A stretch of 20,708 nt of DNA from a virus, in IMG/VR virus record IMGVR_UViG_3300006917_000192, positions 1 to 20,708 of that record. One strand, written 5' to 3'. Positions within the stretch are counted from its first letter, which is position 1; each line of letters opens with the position of its first letter. The notes under the pieces were generated by a model. It was not told where the DNA came from. It did not search any database and saw only the letters and a list, made by a program, of their open reading frames with translations. Positions 13,114 through 20,708 of the stretch are shown piece by piece. The position numbers and the translations under genes are program-made.

Positions 13114-13553
13114 TAAACCATTATTCCTAATTCTTTTTCTGTTGCTATTACAAACTTCCAGTTTTTACTAGAACAATATTTGTTAGCTGCTTCCCATTTT
13201 GCTTGATTGACACCCCATGTTTGAACTTCATATAAATACTGTTTGGTTATAGTTTTTTGAGGAGTAGGCGGTATAGTTTGTTTTTGTGGTTTAACTTCTA
13301 TGACTACTGTTTCTACTAAACCTTCTTTATTTATTTTCTTAATCCAAAAATCAGGAAAATATCTATGTACTTTTCCATCTATGGGTGATACATAAGGAAT
13401 GAAAAATTCTTCACTAGCCCACTCTAAAACATTGGAATTCTTATCCAAATAGCTCATCAATTTTAGTTCATACAAAGATCTATAAATAATATTAGTTGGA
13501 TTTCCTTTGTATTTTTTAGGGTGTTTGGGTTTGAAATAGCCTTTATAACTCAT
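13113..13553 (-). CDS. 4: gp4 head completion protein, nuclease-like fold
   Basis: A 146-residue protein very like T4 gp4 (150, also 50/65), needed to finish DNA-filled heads before tail joining. Matches include YKGYFKPKHPKKYKGNPTNIIYRSLYE (T4 YSGKWVPKNISKYRGDPKKITYRSNWE), EWASEEFFIPYVSPIDGKVHRYFPDFWI (T4 AWGSETAVIPYFCNAEGKKRRYFMDIWM), VVIEVKPQKQTIPP (T4 FIEIKPKKETQPP) and EVQTWGVNQAKWEAA. D68 in RYFPDFW and E-x-K in IEVKP match a PD-(D/E)XK/TnsA-like nuclease centre. The late -10 box on this strand (13566-13559) would start RNA exactly at the ATG, so no leader is predicted. Confidence 0.95.
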   Translation of the reverse strand: MSYKGYFKPKHPKKYKGNPTNIIYRSLYELKLMSYLDKNSNVLEWASEEFFIPYVSPIDGKVHRYFPDFWIKKINKEGLVETVVIEVKPQKQTIPPTPQKTITKQYLYEVQTWGVNQAKWEAANKYCSSKNWKFVIATEKELGIMV

Positions 13554-13558
13554 GAAAC

Positions 13559-13570
13559 TATTTATAAATA
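13559..13570. promoter_or_regulatory. palindromic two-way late promoter TATTTATAAATA
   Basis: A perfect 12-bp palindrome between the divergent late blocks. The plus strand has TATAAATA at 13563-13570 and the minus strand has the same box at 13566-13559; both match the T4 late consensus exactly and they overlap by 4 bp. With T4 spacing, plus-strand RNA starts near 13576 (leader with AAAAAGGA before ATG 13589) and minus-strand RNA near 13553, the first base of gene 4. Confidence 0.85.
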
Positions 13571-13588
13571 CTTTTAAAAAGGATCAAA

Positions 13589-14737
13589 ATGGCTAGTTTC
13601 GATTCATTCAATTTCGTCAGCGATGTCGGGAAAAGCATTTCAGGCATAGCAACTACCGCCGCTGGTGTTTCTAAACAAGGGATGGGTGCTTTAAGCTCAG
13701 CTCTATCAGGAAATGGGCTATCATTAGATGGAATAAAGAATTTTGTTACAAACAAAACAGATTCTCTTTCATTAGGACAAAACTTTAATCGAGCTGGTTT
13801 GAATATGTTTTCTTCTAGATCACAGACATTCAATACAAGCAATGATCCTTCTACCGTATTAGATCCTAACTCTTCAATTTGGTCAGCACCTATAAAATAT
13901 CCAGTTGATAATCTTAGAACTGAATTTTTTACTATTGATTTTGCAAAATATAAACGACCAAGTAATTTTGATAAAGGTTCATTTTCTTCTGTTTTACAAG
14001 TCCACTTACCTATTCCAAGAAATTTATCAGAACAACATACAATAGACGTTGCTCCTACTTCGTTAAAAACAATAGGAGCCGCAGTTCCTATTGTTGAAAA
14101 TCTGCTTTCAGAGGCTCAGGGATCGGGCAGGGCAACTAAAACTGAATATGCCGAAGATGCTATTGGTTTAGGATACTCAGTATTAGCAAATAAAGTTTCT
14201 CAAACAAATGTATTAGGATTTAGTGGAGAGCAGTTAGCAGGGTTGGGGGGTCAATTTCTTGGTGCAATTCCGAATCCGCATATATCAGTCTTTTTTAATG
14301 GTGTAGATCTTAGACCAGCCATTGAGTTTAGCTGGCTTTTTACACCTAAATCGGCAGAAGACAGTGGCGTATTAAAAGATTTATTGAAACAAATTAAATC
14401 ATTAGTGTTGCCAGCTATTTCACAGGGAAATGGTAATGTAATGGACTACCCACACATGGTAAAAATAGAAATTCATGGGTTAGATCCAGATACAACTCCT
14501 CTCTATAAAAGAGGATTAATTACAGCGATTAATATAAACTATACTCCTAACGGACCTTCTTTTTTCAAAGGAACAAACGCTCCTACTTTTGTTGCTTTCA
14601 GTTTTCTATTTCAAGAAATAGAAATTATTACCGCAAATGATTATGGAGCAGAAGCGAGTAGCAGTATTGAAAGTATTAAGAAAGGATATAATACTTTGAA
14701 ATCTGGAATTGAACAAACAATTGCTAAATTAACATAA
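13589..14737 (+). CDS. 48: gp48 baseplate tail-tube cap protein
   Basis: A 382-residue protein (T4 gp48 364). The N-terminal 60 residues are Ser/Gly/Ala-rich (KSISGIATTAAGVSKQG), as in gp48 proteins. Next comes LDPNSSIWSAPIKYPVDNLRTEFFTIDFAKYKRPS (about 91-125), VLQVHLPIPRNLSEQHTIDV (about 134-153), and a tube-like C-terminal part: PNPHISVFFNGVDLRPAIEFSWLFTPKSAEDS, YPHMVKIEIHG and LITAININYTPNGPSFF. gp48 sits on the baseplate and, with gp54, starts tube assembly. It is the first gene of the plus late block, right after the palindromic promoter, behind AAAAAGGA. Confidence 0.9.
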   Translation: MASFDSFNFVSDVGKSISGIATTAAGVSKQGMGALSSALSGNGLSLDGIKNFVTNKTDSLSLGQNFNRAGLNMFSSRSQTFNTSNDPSTVLDPNSSIWSAPIKYPVDNLRTEFFTIDFAKYKRPSNFDKGSFSSVLQVHLPIPRNLSEQHTIDVAPTSLKTIGAAVPIVENLLSEAQGSGRATKTEYAEDAIGLGYSVLANKVSQTNVLGFSGEQLAGLGGQFLGAIPNPHISVFFNGVDLRPAIEFSWLFTPKSAEDSGVLKDLLKQIKSLVLPAISQGNGNVMDYPHMVKIEIHGLDPDTTPLYKRGLITAININYTPNGPSFFKGTNAPTFVAFSFLFQEIEIITANDYGAEASSSIESIKKGYNTLKSGIEQTIAKLT

Positions 14738-14741
14738 TCAT

Positions 14742-15629
14742 ATGAAATATTTCACAAATCTTCCAATCGTAAATTACTCTAATAATTACGTTAGAAATAT
14801 TTTAACACGAGTAAAATTTGGTGAAGAGTACAAACAAATCTCTTCATCATTTTATCCGTACGTACAAAAAGAATCAACAGGAAATTTAAGATATGAAAAT
14901 ATAGCATATGATTATTATGATGATGCAGATGATGTTTGGATACTTTATCTATTTAATGAAATAGTAGATCCTTATTATGACGTAGCTTTAACGCAAGAAA
15001 ATTTTGATAATTTTTTAACTAAAAAATATGGGTCATTAAGAAACGCATACCAGCAAATTGTATTTTATAGAAATAATTATGATCAAGATGATTCTATACT
15101 AGATCAAAATGCATATATGTCATTACCTAACCAATCTAAGAAATATTGGGCAGCTACAGTTACTTTCGATAATAGAATCTTAGGTTATGAAAGAATTAAA
15201 GAAAACACTGTTATTTCAACTAATAAGATCATAAATTTTGAAATTAACTTAGTAGGAAATACGCAATTTATAGTTGGAGAGAAGATCACTCAAGACGATT
15301 CATCTGGATTCATCACATTCAGCAACTCTTCATTGATCACAATTCAACATGTTTCTGGATTCATAGACATCAATGGAAATCCCTATGATTCAGGATATGT
15401 GACAGGCGATCAATCTTTAGCTAACGCTCAACTTACATCTGCCAACATTGTTTTTAACGCATTCGGTGGAACTACAGGAAGTATGTCTTCAAATGAAGAA
15501 GTATACTTTTCTCCAGTCACTGCATTTGATTATGAGACAGAACTCAATCAATTAAAGAAAAACATTAATATACTTGATAAGCGTTATGTTCAAGATGTGT
15601 ATTCATCGCTTAAAGAGTCGTTTTCATGA
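14742..15629 (+). CDS. 53: gp53 baseplate wedge protein, with inserted beta domain
   Basis: A 295-residue protein; T4 gp53 is 196. The N-terminal half has the gp53 pattern: MKYFTNLPIVNYSNNYVRNILTRVKF, YENIAYDYYDDADDVWILYLFNEIVDPYYDVALTQENFDNFLTKKYGS (about 53-100). The extra length lies at about 160-265, a beta-rich stretch with QFIVGEKITQDDSSGFITF and GYVTGDQSL, followed by the wedge C-terminus LNQLKKNINILDKRYVQ. gp53 joins the wedges around the hub. It starts 4 nt after gp48 and overlaps the next gene by ATGA. The inserted beta domain resembles small carbohydrate- or protein-contact modules, but I cannot name it. Confidence 0.9.
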   Translation: MKYFTNLPIVNYSNNYVRNILTRVKFGEEYKQISSSFYPYVQKESTGNLRYENIAYDYYDDADDVWILYLFNEIVDPYYDVALTQENFDNFLTKKYGSLRNAYQQIVFYRNNYDQDDSILDQNAYMSLPNQSKKYWAATVTFDNRILGYERIKENTVISTNKIINFEINLVGNTQFIVGEKITQDDSSGFITFSNSSLITIQHVSGFIDINGNPYDSGYVTGDQSLANAQLTSANIVFNAFGGTTGSMSSNEEVYFSPVTAFDYETELNQLKKNINILDKRYVQDVYSSLKESFS

Positions 15630-16915
15630 CATCTAAAAAGAGTTTTGAACCGGGTGACGTAATAATTGAGAGATTTGATTTAGTCGATATAACAGGAAAT
15701 AAATCTCCCTATAGTTTATTTGAACAATTTGAAACCATTGATATACATGAATCTATCAAAAGCCCTATCATAAGTGGTATAATTCAAATAACTGATAGTA
15801 TCAATCTCAGAGAAACATATCCAATACTAGCTGACAAGTGTAAGATCATATTGAAGTTTAAAAATCATCCTGATTTGCCGAGTAGAACATTTGATCTTTT
15901 GATCACCGAAGTAAAGAACGTAGCACCCGATCCAAATGCTCAATACGCTAAGTATCAATTAGTTCTTTGTTCAAAAGAAATATTAGATAATTCTAAACAA
16001 TTGTTCACTACAGCTATGAGAGAGAAAAAAATTGATGAGTACATAAAATACATCATGACAAGCGTAATTGGAACAAGCAAATCAGTGGTGTTAGAACCTT
16101 CTGGAACAAAGGGTGTTCAAAGCTTAGACTTGATACAAATGAAACCTTTTCAAAGCATAGATTATTTAAGAAGAAGAGCTGTATCAGTTAAATATAAATC
16201 TTCAACTTATTCTTTTTTTGAAAATAAAAATGGATTCATGTTTACACCAATAGAGTATTTGTTTGAAAGAAAAGAAGGTAAAATTCCAGATGCAGAATTT
16301 TTCTTTGATACAGATTCGAAAACTAATGTAAAAAATATCAACTTTAGAAACATATTAGCATACAACCACATAACTCAACAGTCAACTGCTAAGATGGTTC
16401 AAGAAGGTGCATTGAAAAACGTAACTACAAGTTTGGATCTAAGAACAAGATCTTATCAAACAAAAACTTTTGATTTAATAAAGGAAGTATCTAACTTTAA
16501 GTTTCCAGGAAAAACATCTGACTTGAATACTTCTAATTTTAAAAATGAGTATGGTAAATCGCCAGCTGTGACTAATTTTTACATCAACACGTCTAAAAAT
16601 CCAGATGATTTTTTAATAGACAAGATTGGTTTCAATAAAGCGTTTGTGGAATTGCTGACTCAGAATATATTAAGAATAATGACTTGGGGTGATAGTGTAT
16701 TGTCCGCAGGGTATCGAATACAGTGTCAAGTACCAGCGATTGATGGTCAAACAAAACCAAAAGGTAATAAGTTAAACAATGTTTCAACTCTAGTGTCAGG
16801 AGAATACTTGATATCATCGATACGTCATATGTTTCATAAGCTTCAAGCGAAACATAGGTATATGAATTCAATGGAGTTGATCAAAGGTGCATATGGTGAA
16901 AGCACAAGGAGCTAA
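15626..16915 (+). CDS. 27: gp27-like baseplate hub protein
   Basis: A 429-residue protein (T4 gp27 391). The start FEPGDVIIERFDLVDITGNKSPYSLFEQFETIDIHESIKSPIISGIIQITDSINL is typical of hub proteins that set a first tube-like domain (MSGEIxIxDxxxL). The second half, with IQCQVPAIDG, SGEYLISSIRHMF and ELIKGAYGES, fits the other hub barrels. gp27 forms a trimeric torus that binds the gp5 spike; the next gene is gp5 and they overlap by TAATG, as expected for partners. Sequence match to T4 gp27 is weak, so the call rests on domain pattern and order. Confidence 0.8.
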   Translation: MTSKKSFEPGDVIIERFDLVDITGNKSPYSLFEQFETIDIHESIKSPIISGIIQITDSINLRETYPILADKCKIILKFKNHPDLPSRTFDLLITEVKNVAPDPNAQYAKYQLVLCSKEILDNSKQLFTTAMREKKIDEYIKYIMTSVIGTSKSVVLEPSGTKGVQSLDLIQMKPFQSIDYLRRRAVSVKYKSSTYSFFENKNGFMFTPIEYLFERKEGKIPDAEFFFDTDSKTNVKNINFRNILAYNHITQQSTAKMVQEGALKNVTTSLDLRTRSYQTKTFDLIKEVSNFKFPGKTSDLNTSNFKNEYGKSPAVTNFYINTSKNPDDFLIDKIGFNKAFVELLTQNILRIMTWGDSVLSAGYRIQCQVPAIDGQTKPKGNKLNNVSTLVSGEYLISSIRHMFHKLQAKHRYMNSMELIKGAYGESTRS

Positions 16916-17676
16916 TGATGAATAGTAATAGATTCGTAGGCGATATACCATTTTGCTGGTTCTTTGCTGAAGTCGTAAATTTAATGGATCCAGACATGCT
17001 TGGGCAAGTGCAGATAAGGATCAAGGGATTCCATGATAGTTTCCAAGATGAAGATCTTCCATGGGCTGCTCCTCTTCTTCCTATAACAAGCGCTAGCTAT
17101 CAACAGCCGGAGTTTGGAGAAGTAGGAGTATCCCCAACAGGAATTCTAGTAGGAAGTTTTGTTTATGGATTTTTTGCAGATGGTCCTTCTGCAAAAGCTC
17201 CTGTTTTATTAGGAACTATGCCAGCTATAAAAGATAATGATCCTAAGTTACATGACGTATCACCATTAGCTAGGGAAGTCAACCAGTGGCAAACCAGACC
17301 TCTTCTAGGGCCTGAGCCTCCTTCAACGTATGCTGCGATATATCCTAACAATAAAGTGACTAGGACTCTCTCAGGTCACGTGATTGAACTAGATGATACA
17401 CCAAATGCAGAGCGCATTCAGATATATCACAAATCAGGGACGTATGTAGAGATCAGTGCCGATGGTAGAACTGTAACCAAGGTTACGGGAAATAATTTCG
17501 TAATCCACGCTCAAAACGATGAGATTCATGTACAAGGTAACGTTCATGTTCATGTGGTAGGAAATGTAAAGATGGAAGTTGATAAGAATTTTGAACTGCA
17601 AATAGGTGGGACATGTAAGATACAATCTGGTGGTCCAATGACTTTGATTGGTTCAAAAATAGATTTGAATCCGTAA
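16915..17676 (+). CDS. 5: gp5 spike protein without lysozyme domain
   Basis: A 253-residue protein. Residues about 1-105 form an OB-fold-like domain (DMLGQVQIRIKGFHDSFQDEDLPWAAPLLPI; VGVSPTGILVGSFVYGFFADGPSAKAPVLLGTMP), the type that sits under the hub in T4 gp5. Residues about 180-250 are beta-helix needle repeats (VTKVTGNNFVIHAQ, IHVQGNVHVHVVGNVKMEV, FELQIGGTCKIQSGG). T4 gp5 (575) has a lysozyme domain between these parts; here it is missing and replaced by a short linker. The protein pierces the outer membrane as a trimer. ATG at 16915 or 16918; stop overlaps the tip gene by TAATG. Confidence 0.92.
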   Translation: MMNSNRFVGDIPFCWFFAEVVNLMDPDMLGQVQIRIKGFHDSFQDEDLPWAAPLLPITSASYQQPEFGEVGVSPTGILVGSFVYGFFADGPSAKAPVLLGTMPAIKDNDPKLHDVSPLAREVNQWQTRPLLGPEPPSTYAAIYPNNKVTRTLSGHVIELDDTPNAERIQIYHKSGTYVEISADGRTVTKVTGNNFVIHAQNDEIHVQGNVHVHVVGNVKMEVDKNFELQIGGTCKIQSGGPMTLIGSKIDLNP

Positions 17677-17969
17677 TGGCTATTCCAATTCATAGACACA
17701 GTGATTCAAGGACATGTGGCGCATCGACAATTGTAAGCGGTCAAGGAACTGTTTTTGCAAATAAACTATTAGTTTCAGTTGATGCAGATCCAAACAGCCA
17801 TGGCGCAGGAGCGCTAAGCGCAGCCTGCAATCAAGTTTTTGTAAATGGAAAAATGGTAGTTATAGTAGGAAATTCTGCTGCTCCTGATTCTTTATGCCCT
17901 CCATTAGGAGGAGCACACTGTGCTCCTGCTTCTTCGAGTGGAAGTGGTAATGTGTTTGTAGGCGGATAA
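17676..17969 (+). CDS. PAAR-like spike tip protein (gp5.4-like)
   Basis: A 97-residue Gly/Ala/Ser-rich protein with the PAAR-repeat tip pattern: IPIHRHSDSRTCGAST, GQGTVFANKLLVSVDAD, CNQVFVNGKMVVIVGN and a final GSGNVFVGG. His and Cys residues (H6, H8, C13, C72, H79, C80) could bind the structural metal seen in PAAR tips. In T4 gp5.4 caps the gp5 needle with the same fold. The gene directly follows gp5 and overlaps it, which is the usual arrangement for tip and needle. Confidence 0.88.
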   Translation: MAIPIHRHSDSRTCGASTIVSGQGTVFANKLLVSVDADPNSHGAGALSAACNQVFVNGKMVVIVGNSAAPDSLCPPLGGAHCAPASSSGSGNVFVGG

Positions 17970-17972
17970 ATA
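17965..17972 (+). promoter_or_regulatory. late-type -10 box GATAAATA before gene 25
   Basis: GATAAATA differs from the T4 late consensus only at the first base. It overlaps the end of the tip gene and would start RNA near 17978, giving a 21-nt leader for gene 25. The 29-nt gap between the genes, unusual in this tightly packed block, supports a real site. Confidence 0.5.
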
Positions 17973-17998
17973 GACATAATAAACATAAGTAAAATCAT

Positions 17999-18430
17999 AT
18001 GGCACTACCAAAAGTAGCGGATAGATACACTGCTCAAAGACCTAAGCAAGATAATCTTTATTCTGATTTCTTAACTAATTTAAATGTTCATCCAGATAAT
18101 GGACAAGTTATCACAAATAAAAACGAAGAAGCAGTTATAAGTTCAATAAAAAATTTATTATTCACAAATAAATATGAAAGACTATTTCAACCAGATATAG
18201 GTTCTAATATTCAAAAGCTTCTATTTGAGCCTATGAGTCCTCAAACAGAAGTTGGTATAGCAAGTCAAGTAAGAGAGACTATAGAAAACTATGAGCCTAG
18301 AGCTAAATTAATAGACGTAGTTGCAAGCGCGTATCCAGACAACAATGCATATATGATAACTGTTTCTTTCTATATAACGTCTATTGAAGATGTAACTACT
18401 ATCAATATACCTCTTTACAGAGTAAGATAA
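17999..18430 (+). CDS. 25: gp25 baseplate wedge protein
   Basis: A 143-residue protein (T4 gp25 132). Middle and end carry the family pattern: EEAVISSIKNLLFTNKYERLFQPDIGSNIQKLLFEP, then ETIENYEPRAKLIDVV with the conserved EPR motif, and strands AYMITVSFYI and TTINIPLYRVR. gp25-like proteins are found in all contractile-tail systems and form, with gp6 and gp53, the wedge core that holds the sheath. Overlaps gene 6 by TAATG, so both are likely made in fixed ratio. A late-type box lies upstream. Confidence 0.95.
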   Translation: MALPKVADRYTAQRPKQDNLYSDFLTNLNVHPDNGQVITNKNEEAVISSIKNLLFTNKYERLFQPDIGSNIQKLLFEPMSPQTEVGIASQVRETIENYEPRAKLIDVVASAYPDNNAYMITVSFYITSIEDVTTINIPLYRVR

Positions 18431-20268
18431 TGGCCAACACAACTAACATAAATTTAGTAAATTTAGATTTCAATACTTTAAAAGATAATTTTAAAGATTA
18501 TCTTAAAGCACAATCTTCATTTAAAGACTATGATTTTGAAGGTAGCAACATGAACGTGTTGCTCGATGTACTATCATATAATACATATTTGAATGCATTC
18601 TACTTAAACATGATAGGAAATGAGATGTTTTTAGATAGCGCTCAACTTAGAGAAAGTGTAATATCAAGGGCTAAAGAATTAAATTATGTTCCTAGATCAT
18701 TTAAGTCATCTCGCGCAAATGTAGAAATTACAATCTCTACCGTTACTTCTAATGAAGATACTGCTCCAGTTACGTTTATAACAATTCCTAAAGGAACAAC
18801 ATTTACTTCTAGGGTTGGATCCAATACATTCACTTTTTCTACTGACAAAACGATCTTAACGACGTCTTTAAAGAGCACACCTGTTAGTTCTTCTAGCACA
18901 CGCTACGATTACACCACAGGCGAAATAACGATTTATGAAGGACAATATGTAACTGATACGTTTAACGTAAATTATTCTAATCCTATTCAAAGATTTATAA
19001 TGTCTAATCCTACGATAGATACAGATTCATTAAGTGTTATAGTTCTCGAAAACAATGGTGCAGATGTATATACCTATCTTAGAGCTACATCATTGTTTGG
19101 AAAAGGAGCTAATTCAAACATTTATTTCGTTCAAGGGTGTGAGGGAGAAAAGTACGAGATACTTTTCGGAGATGGAGTAATTGGTAGAAAGCCTGCGGAT
19201 AACGCAGTCATTGTGTGTGAGTATCGAGCAACAAAGGGAGAATTGCCCAATGGGTGTTCAGTATTTCGTGCAGACGGTGCCATAGGAACGTTTTCAAATG
19301 TATCGGTTAATACGCTATATGCTGCTTCTCAAGGATCTGTAAATGAATCTTTAGAATCGATCAAATTCAATGCTCCTAGATACTTTACTACTCAAGAAAG
19401 AGCAGTAACTGCTGAAGATTATGAAAATCTCTTAAAAATTAATTTTCCAGAAATTAATGCAGTATCTGTTTTTGGTGGTGAAGAACTAGATCCACCGCAA
19501 TTTGGTAAAGTTTATATTGCTGTAGATTTAAACAATGTAGATGGAGTTCCTGATATTAGAAAAGAACAATATTATAATTTTATAAAACCTAGAGCTTCTT
19601 TATCTATAGATCCGATCTTTATTGACCCAGATTTTATGTATTTAGATGTTGAAACTATTGTTAGATATAACATCAACTTGACTGCTTTAAGTGAAGAATC
19701 AATCAAAGATTTAGTGCTTAACACTATAAGAACGTTCAATACAGATAACATTGATGACTTTAATGTTAAGTTTAGGTATAGCAATTTAGTAACTTCTATT
19801 GATAGCACAGATAGAAGTATCATCAGTAATGACACTATAGTTAGAGCTATAAGAACGTTAACTCCGCAATTGGGCATAGAAACAAATTATAGTATAGACT
19901 TTCAACAAGCTTTAGAAGATGATTTTGCAGACTTGCAGAAAACGCACCCAGCGAATTATCTAAGCGCGGTTAGTTCTTCTCCTTTTTTATCAAATGGGAA
20001 AGTAGTAATTTTAGAAGATGATGGTTTAGGAACGTTGAAACTTAAAGCAGATTCTGGTGTTGAACACACTGAAGTTTCTGACATAGGAAGTGTAGATTAT
20101 GAAAGTGGAAGAATCATAATAAACAAATTAAAAATTGATTCTTTCACCGGAGAATTCGTAAAAATATATGCTAGAACAAAGTCTAAAGATATTTTATCAG
20201 AATTAAGAACGATTCTATCTATTAGAGATCAAGACATTAGAATAACTGTTGTTCCTGAAAGAGAGTAA
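18430..20268 (+). CDS. 6: gp6 baseplate wedge protein
   Basis: A 612-residue protein (T4 gp6 660), the ring-forming wedge subunit that drives the baseplate change at contraction. Family signs: FKDYLKAQSSFKDYDFEGSNMNVLLDVLSYNTYLNAFYLNMIGNEMFLDSAQLRESVISRAKELNYVPRS (about 20-96), EKYEILFGDGVIGRKP, RATKGELPNGCSV, and RYFTTQERAVTAEDYENLLKINFPEINAVSVFGGEEL in the middle. The J-like pattern AEDYE...FPEI is shared with phage Mu/P2 gpJ proteins. The end ITVVPERE follows a beta-rich part. It lies between gp25 and the gp7-like gene, as 25-6-7 are partners in the wedge. Confidence 0.95.
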   Translation: MANTTNINLVNLDFNTLKDNFKDYLKAQSSFKDYDFEGSNMNVLLDVLSYNTYLNAFYLNMIGNEMFLDSAQLRESVISRAKELNYVPRSFKSSRANVEITISTVTSNEDTAPVTFITIPKGTTFTSRVGSNTFTFSTDKTILTTSLKSTPVSSSSTRYDYTTGEITIYEGQYVTDTFNVNYSNPIQRFIMSNPTIDTDSLSVIVLENNGADVYTYLRATSLFGKGANSNIYFVQGCEGEKYEILFGDGVIGRKPADNAVIVCEYRATKGELPNGCSVFRADGAIGTFSNVSVNTLYAASQGSVNESLESIKFNAPRYFTTQERAVTAEDYENLLKINFPEINAVSVFGGEELDPPQFGKVYIAVDLNNVDGVPDIRKEQYYNFIKPRASLSIDPIFIDPDFMYLDVETIVRYNINLTALSEESIKDLVLNTIRTFNTDNIDDFNVKFRYSNLVTSIDSTDRSIISNDTIVRAIRTLTPQLGIETNYSIDFQQALEDDFADLQKTHPANYLSAVSSSPFLSNGKVVILEDDGLGTLKLKADSGVEHTEVSDIGSVDYESGRIIINKLKIDSFTGEFVKIYARTKSKDILSELRTILSIRDQDIRITVVPERE

Positions 20269-20274
20269 TTTCAA

Positions 20275-20708
20275 GTGAAAGACATAACTTCTTTTATATC
20301 TCCTTTAGTAGAATCGCAATTTCCTGCTTTCTATAGAGAAGAAGGCCCGCAGTTCATAACACTAATAAAATCTTATTATGAATGGCTCGAGCAATCTAAC
20401 AACGTAATGTATCATTCACGTAGATTACTCGAATATAGAGACATAGATCAAACCGTTGAAGATTTCATTGTATATTTTAAAGAAGAAACATTAAAAAATA
20501 TACAATTTGATGTAGCTACGAATAAAAGATTACTAGCAAAAAATGCATTAGATTTCTATCGTTCTAAAGGAACAGAAAGATCAGTAGACTTATTCTTTAA
20601 ATTAGTCTACGCCCAGCCAGCTAAAGTGTATTACCCAGGTGATGATGTATTTAAACTGTCTGATAATACATGGAAAATACCTGAGTATTTAGAAGTTACT
20701 AATACACG
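20275..20708 (+). CDS. 7: N-terminal part of a gp7-like baseplate wedge protein
   Basis: GTG at 20275, 6 nt after the gp6 stop, opens a frame that runs off the right edge (144 residues seen). The protein begins VKDITSFISPLVESQFPAFY and contains FITLIKSYYEWLEQSNN, and LLAKNALDFYRSKGTERSVDLFFKLVYAQPAKV. The last resembles a T4 gp7 segment I recall, FYSTKGIEASYKFLFKVLYNEEVEI, located far inside T4 gp7 (roughly residue 700-800). Position after gp6 also fits gene 7. Homologous proteins in marine T4-like phages are large virion proteins. No clear Shine-Dalgarno is seen before the GTG, so translation may depend on gp6. Confidence 0.72.
   Translation, partial: MKDITSFISPLVESQFPAFYREEGPQFITLIKSYYEWLEQSNNVMYHSRRLLEYRDIDQTVEDFIVYFKEETLKNIQFDVATNKRLLAKNALDFYRSKGTERSVDLFFKLVYAQPAKVYYPGDDVFKLSDNTWKIPEYLEVTNT

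Noticed and set aside
13231-13238. TATAAATA on the plus strand inside gene 4
   Set aside because: It lies within the minus-strand coding sequence of gene 4 (Tyr/Leu codons of QYLYEV), about 350 nt from the nearest plus gene, so chance is the simpler view.
13328-13335. AATAAATA on the minus strand within gene 4
   Set aside because: Internal to a coding region with no gene start nearby; expected by chance in AT-rich DNA.
13481-13488. Second TATAAATA on the plus strand inside gene 4
   Set aside because: It points to gene 48 from about 100 nt away but overlaps gene 4 coding sequence; the site at 13563 is much better placed. It could still be a weak extra start.

Overview
The window is a strongly AT-rich stretch of a T4-like myovirus genome (class Caudoviricetes), most like the marine T4-like phages of cyanobacteria and SAR11-type bacteria. 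It has a recognisable T4 order (rnh ... 33-59-32, then 4, 26, 48, 53, 27-like, 5, tip protein, 25, 6, 7-like). It also has a phoH gene, a cysteine-free gp32 and compact overlapping genes, as marine relatives do. The host cannot be fixed from this sequence.

Layout. (1) Positions 1-6958, plus strand, hold replication, recombination, transcription and lysis genes: a cut-off unknown gene, a conserved small protein, RNase H, several small conserved genes, PhoH ATPase, a PD-(D/E)XK nuclease and a SprT-like metalloprotease. A tRNA-Thr(UGU) follows, then a small conserved gene, a 34-residue signal-peptide-like ORF coupled to a SleB-type cell-wall hydrolase, gp33-like late-transcription factor, gp59 helicase loader and gp32 single-strand-binding protein. 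(2) Positions 6955-13553, minus strand, read from right to left, hold virion genes: gp4 head completion, an unidentified conserved protein, a tail-tube-fold protein, gp26, a small assembly protein, a two-helix membrane protein with an EF-hand-like loop, a tape-measure-like protein and a large structural protein carrying a peptidoglycan-hydrolase-like domain. (3) Positions 13589 to the end, plus strand, hold the baseplate and hub: gp48, gp53, gp27-like hub, gp5 without lysozyme, a PAAR-like tip, gp25, gp6 and the start of a gp7-like wedge protein.

How the parts work together. Region 1 supplies DNA metabolism, the late-transcription coactivator and lysis enzymes. Regions 2 and 3 build the tail hub and baseplate and finish the head. 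The two late blocks diverge from one perfect 12-bp palindrome, TATTTATAAATA (13559-13570), which contains a T4-type late -10 box on each strand. Further late-type boxes lie next to the tRNA/lysis genes and before gene 25. Many genes overlap by ATGA or TAATG, so translational coupling is probably general.

Most notable: the palindromic two-way late promoter, with a predicted leaderless start for gene 4; a 41-residue block shared by the two adjacent large virion genes; loss of the gp5 lysozyme domain with a lytic-type domain on another virion protein; the signal-peptide-like ORF joined by TAATG to the hydrolase; a period-10 repeat at the gp32 ribosome binding site; and a gp7-type motif at the very N-terminus of the last gene. 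All family assignments were made by eye; no searches were run.
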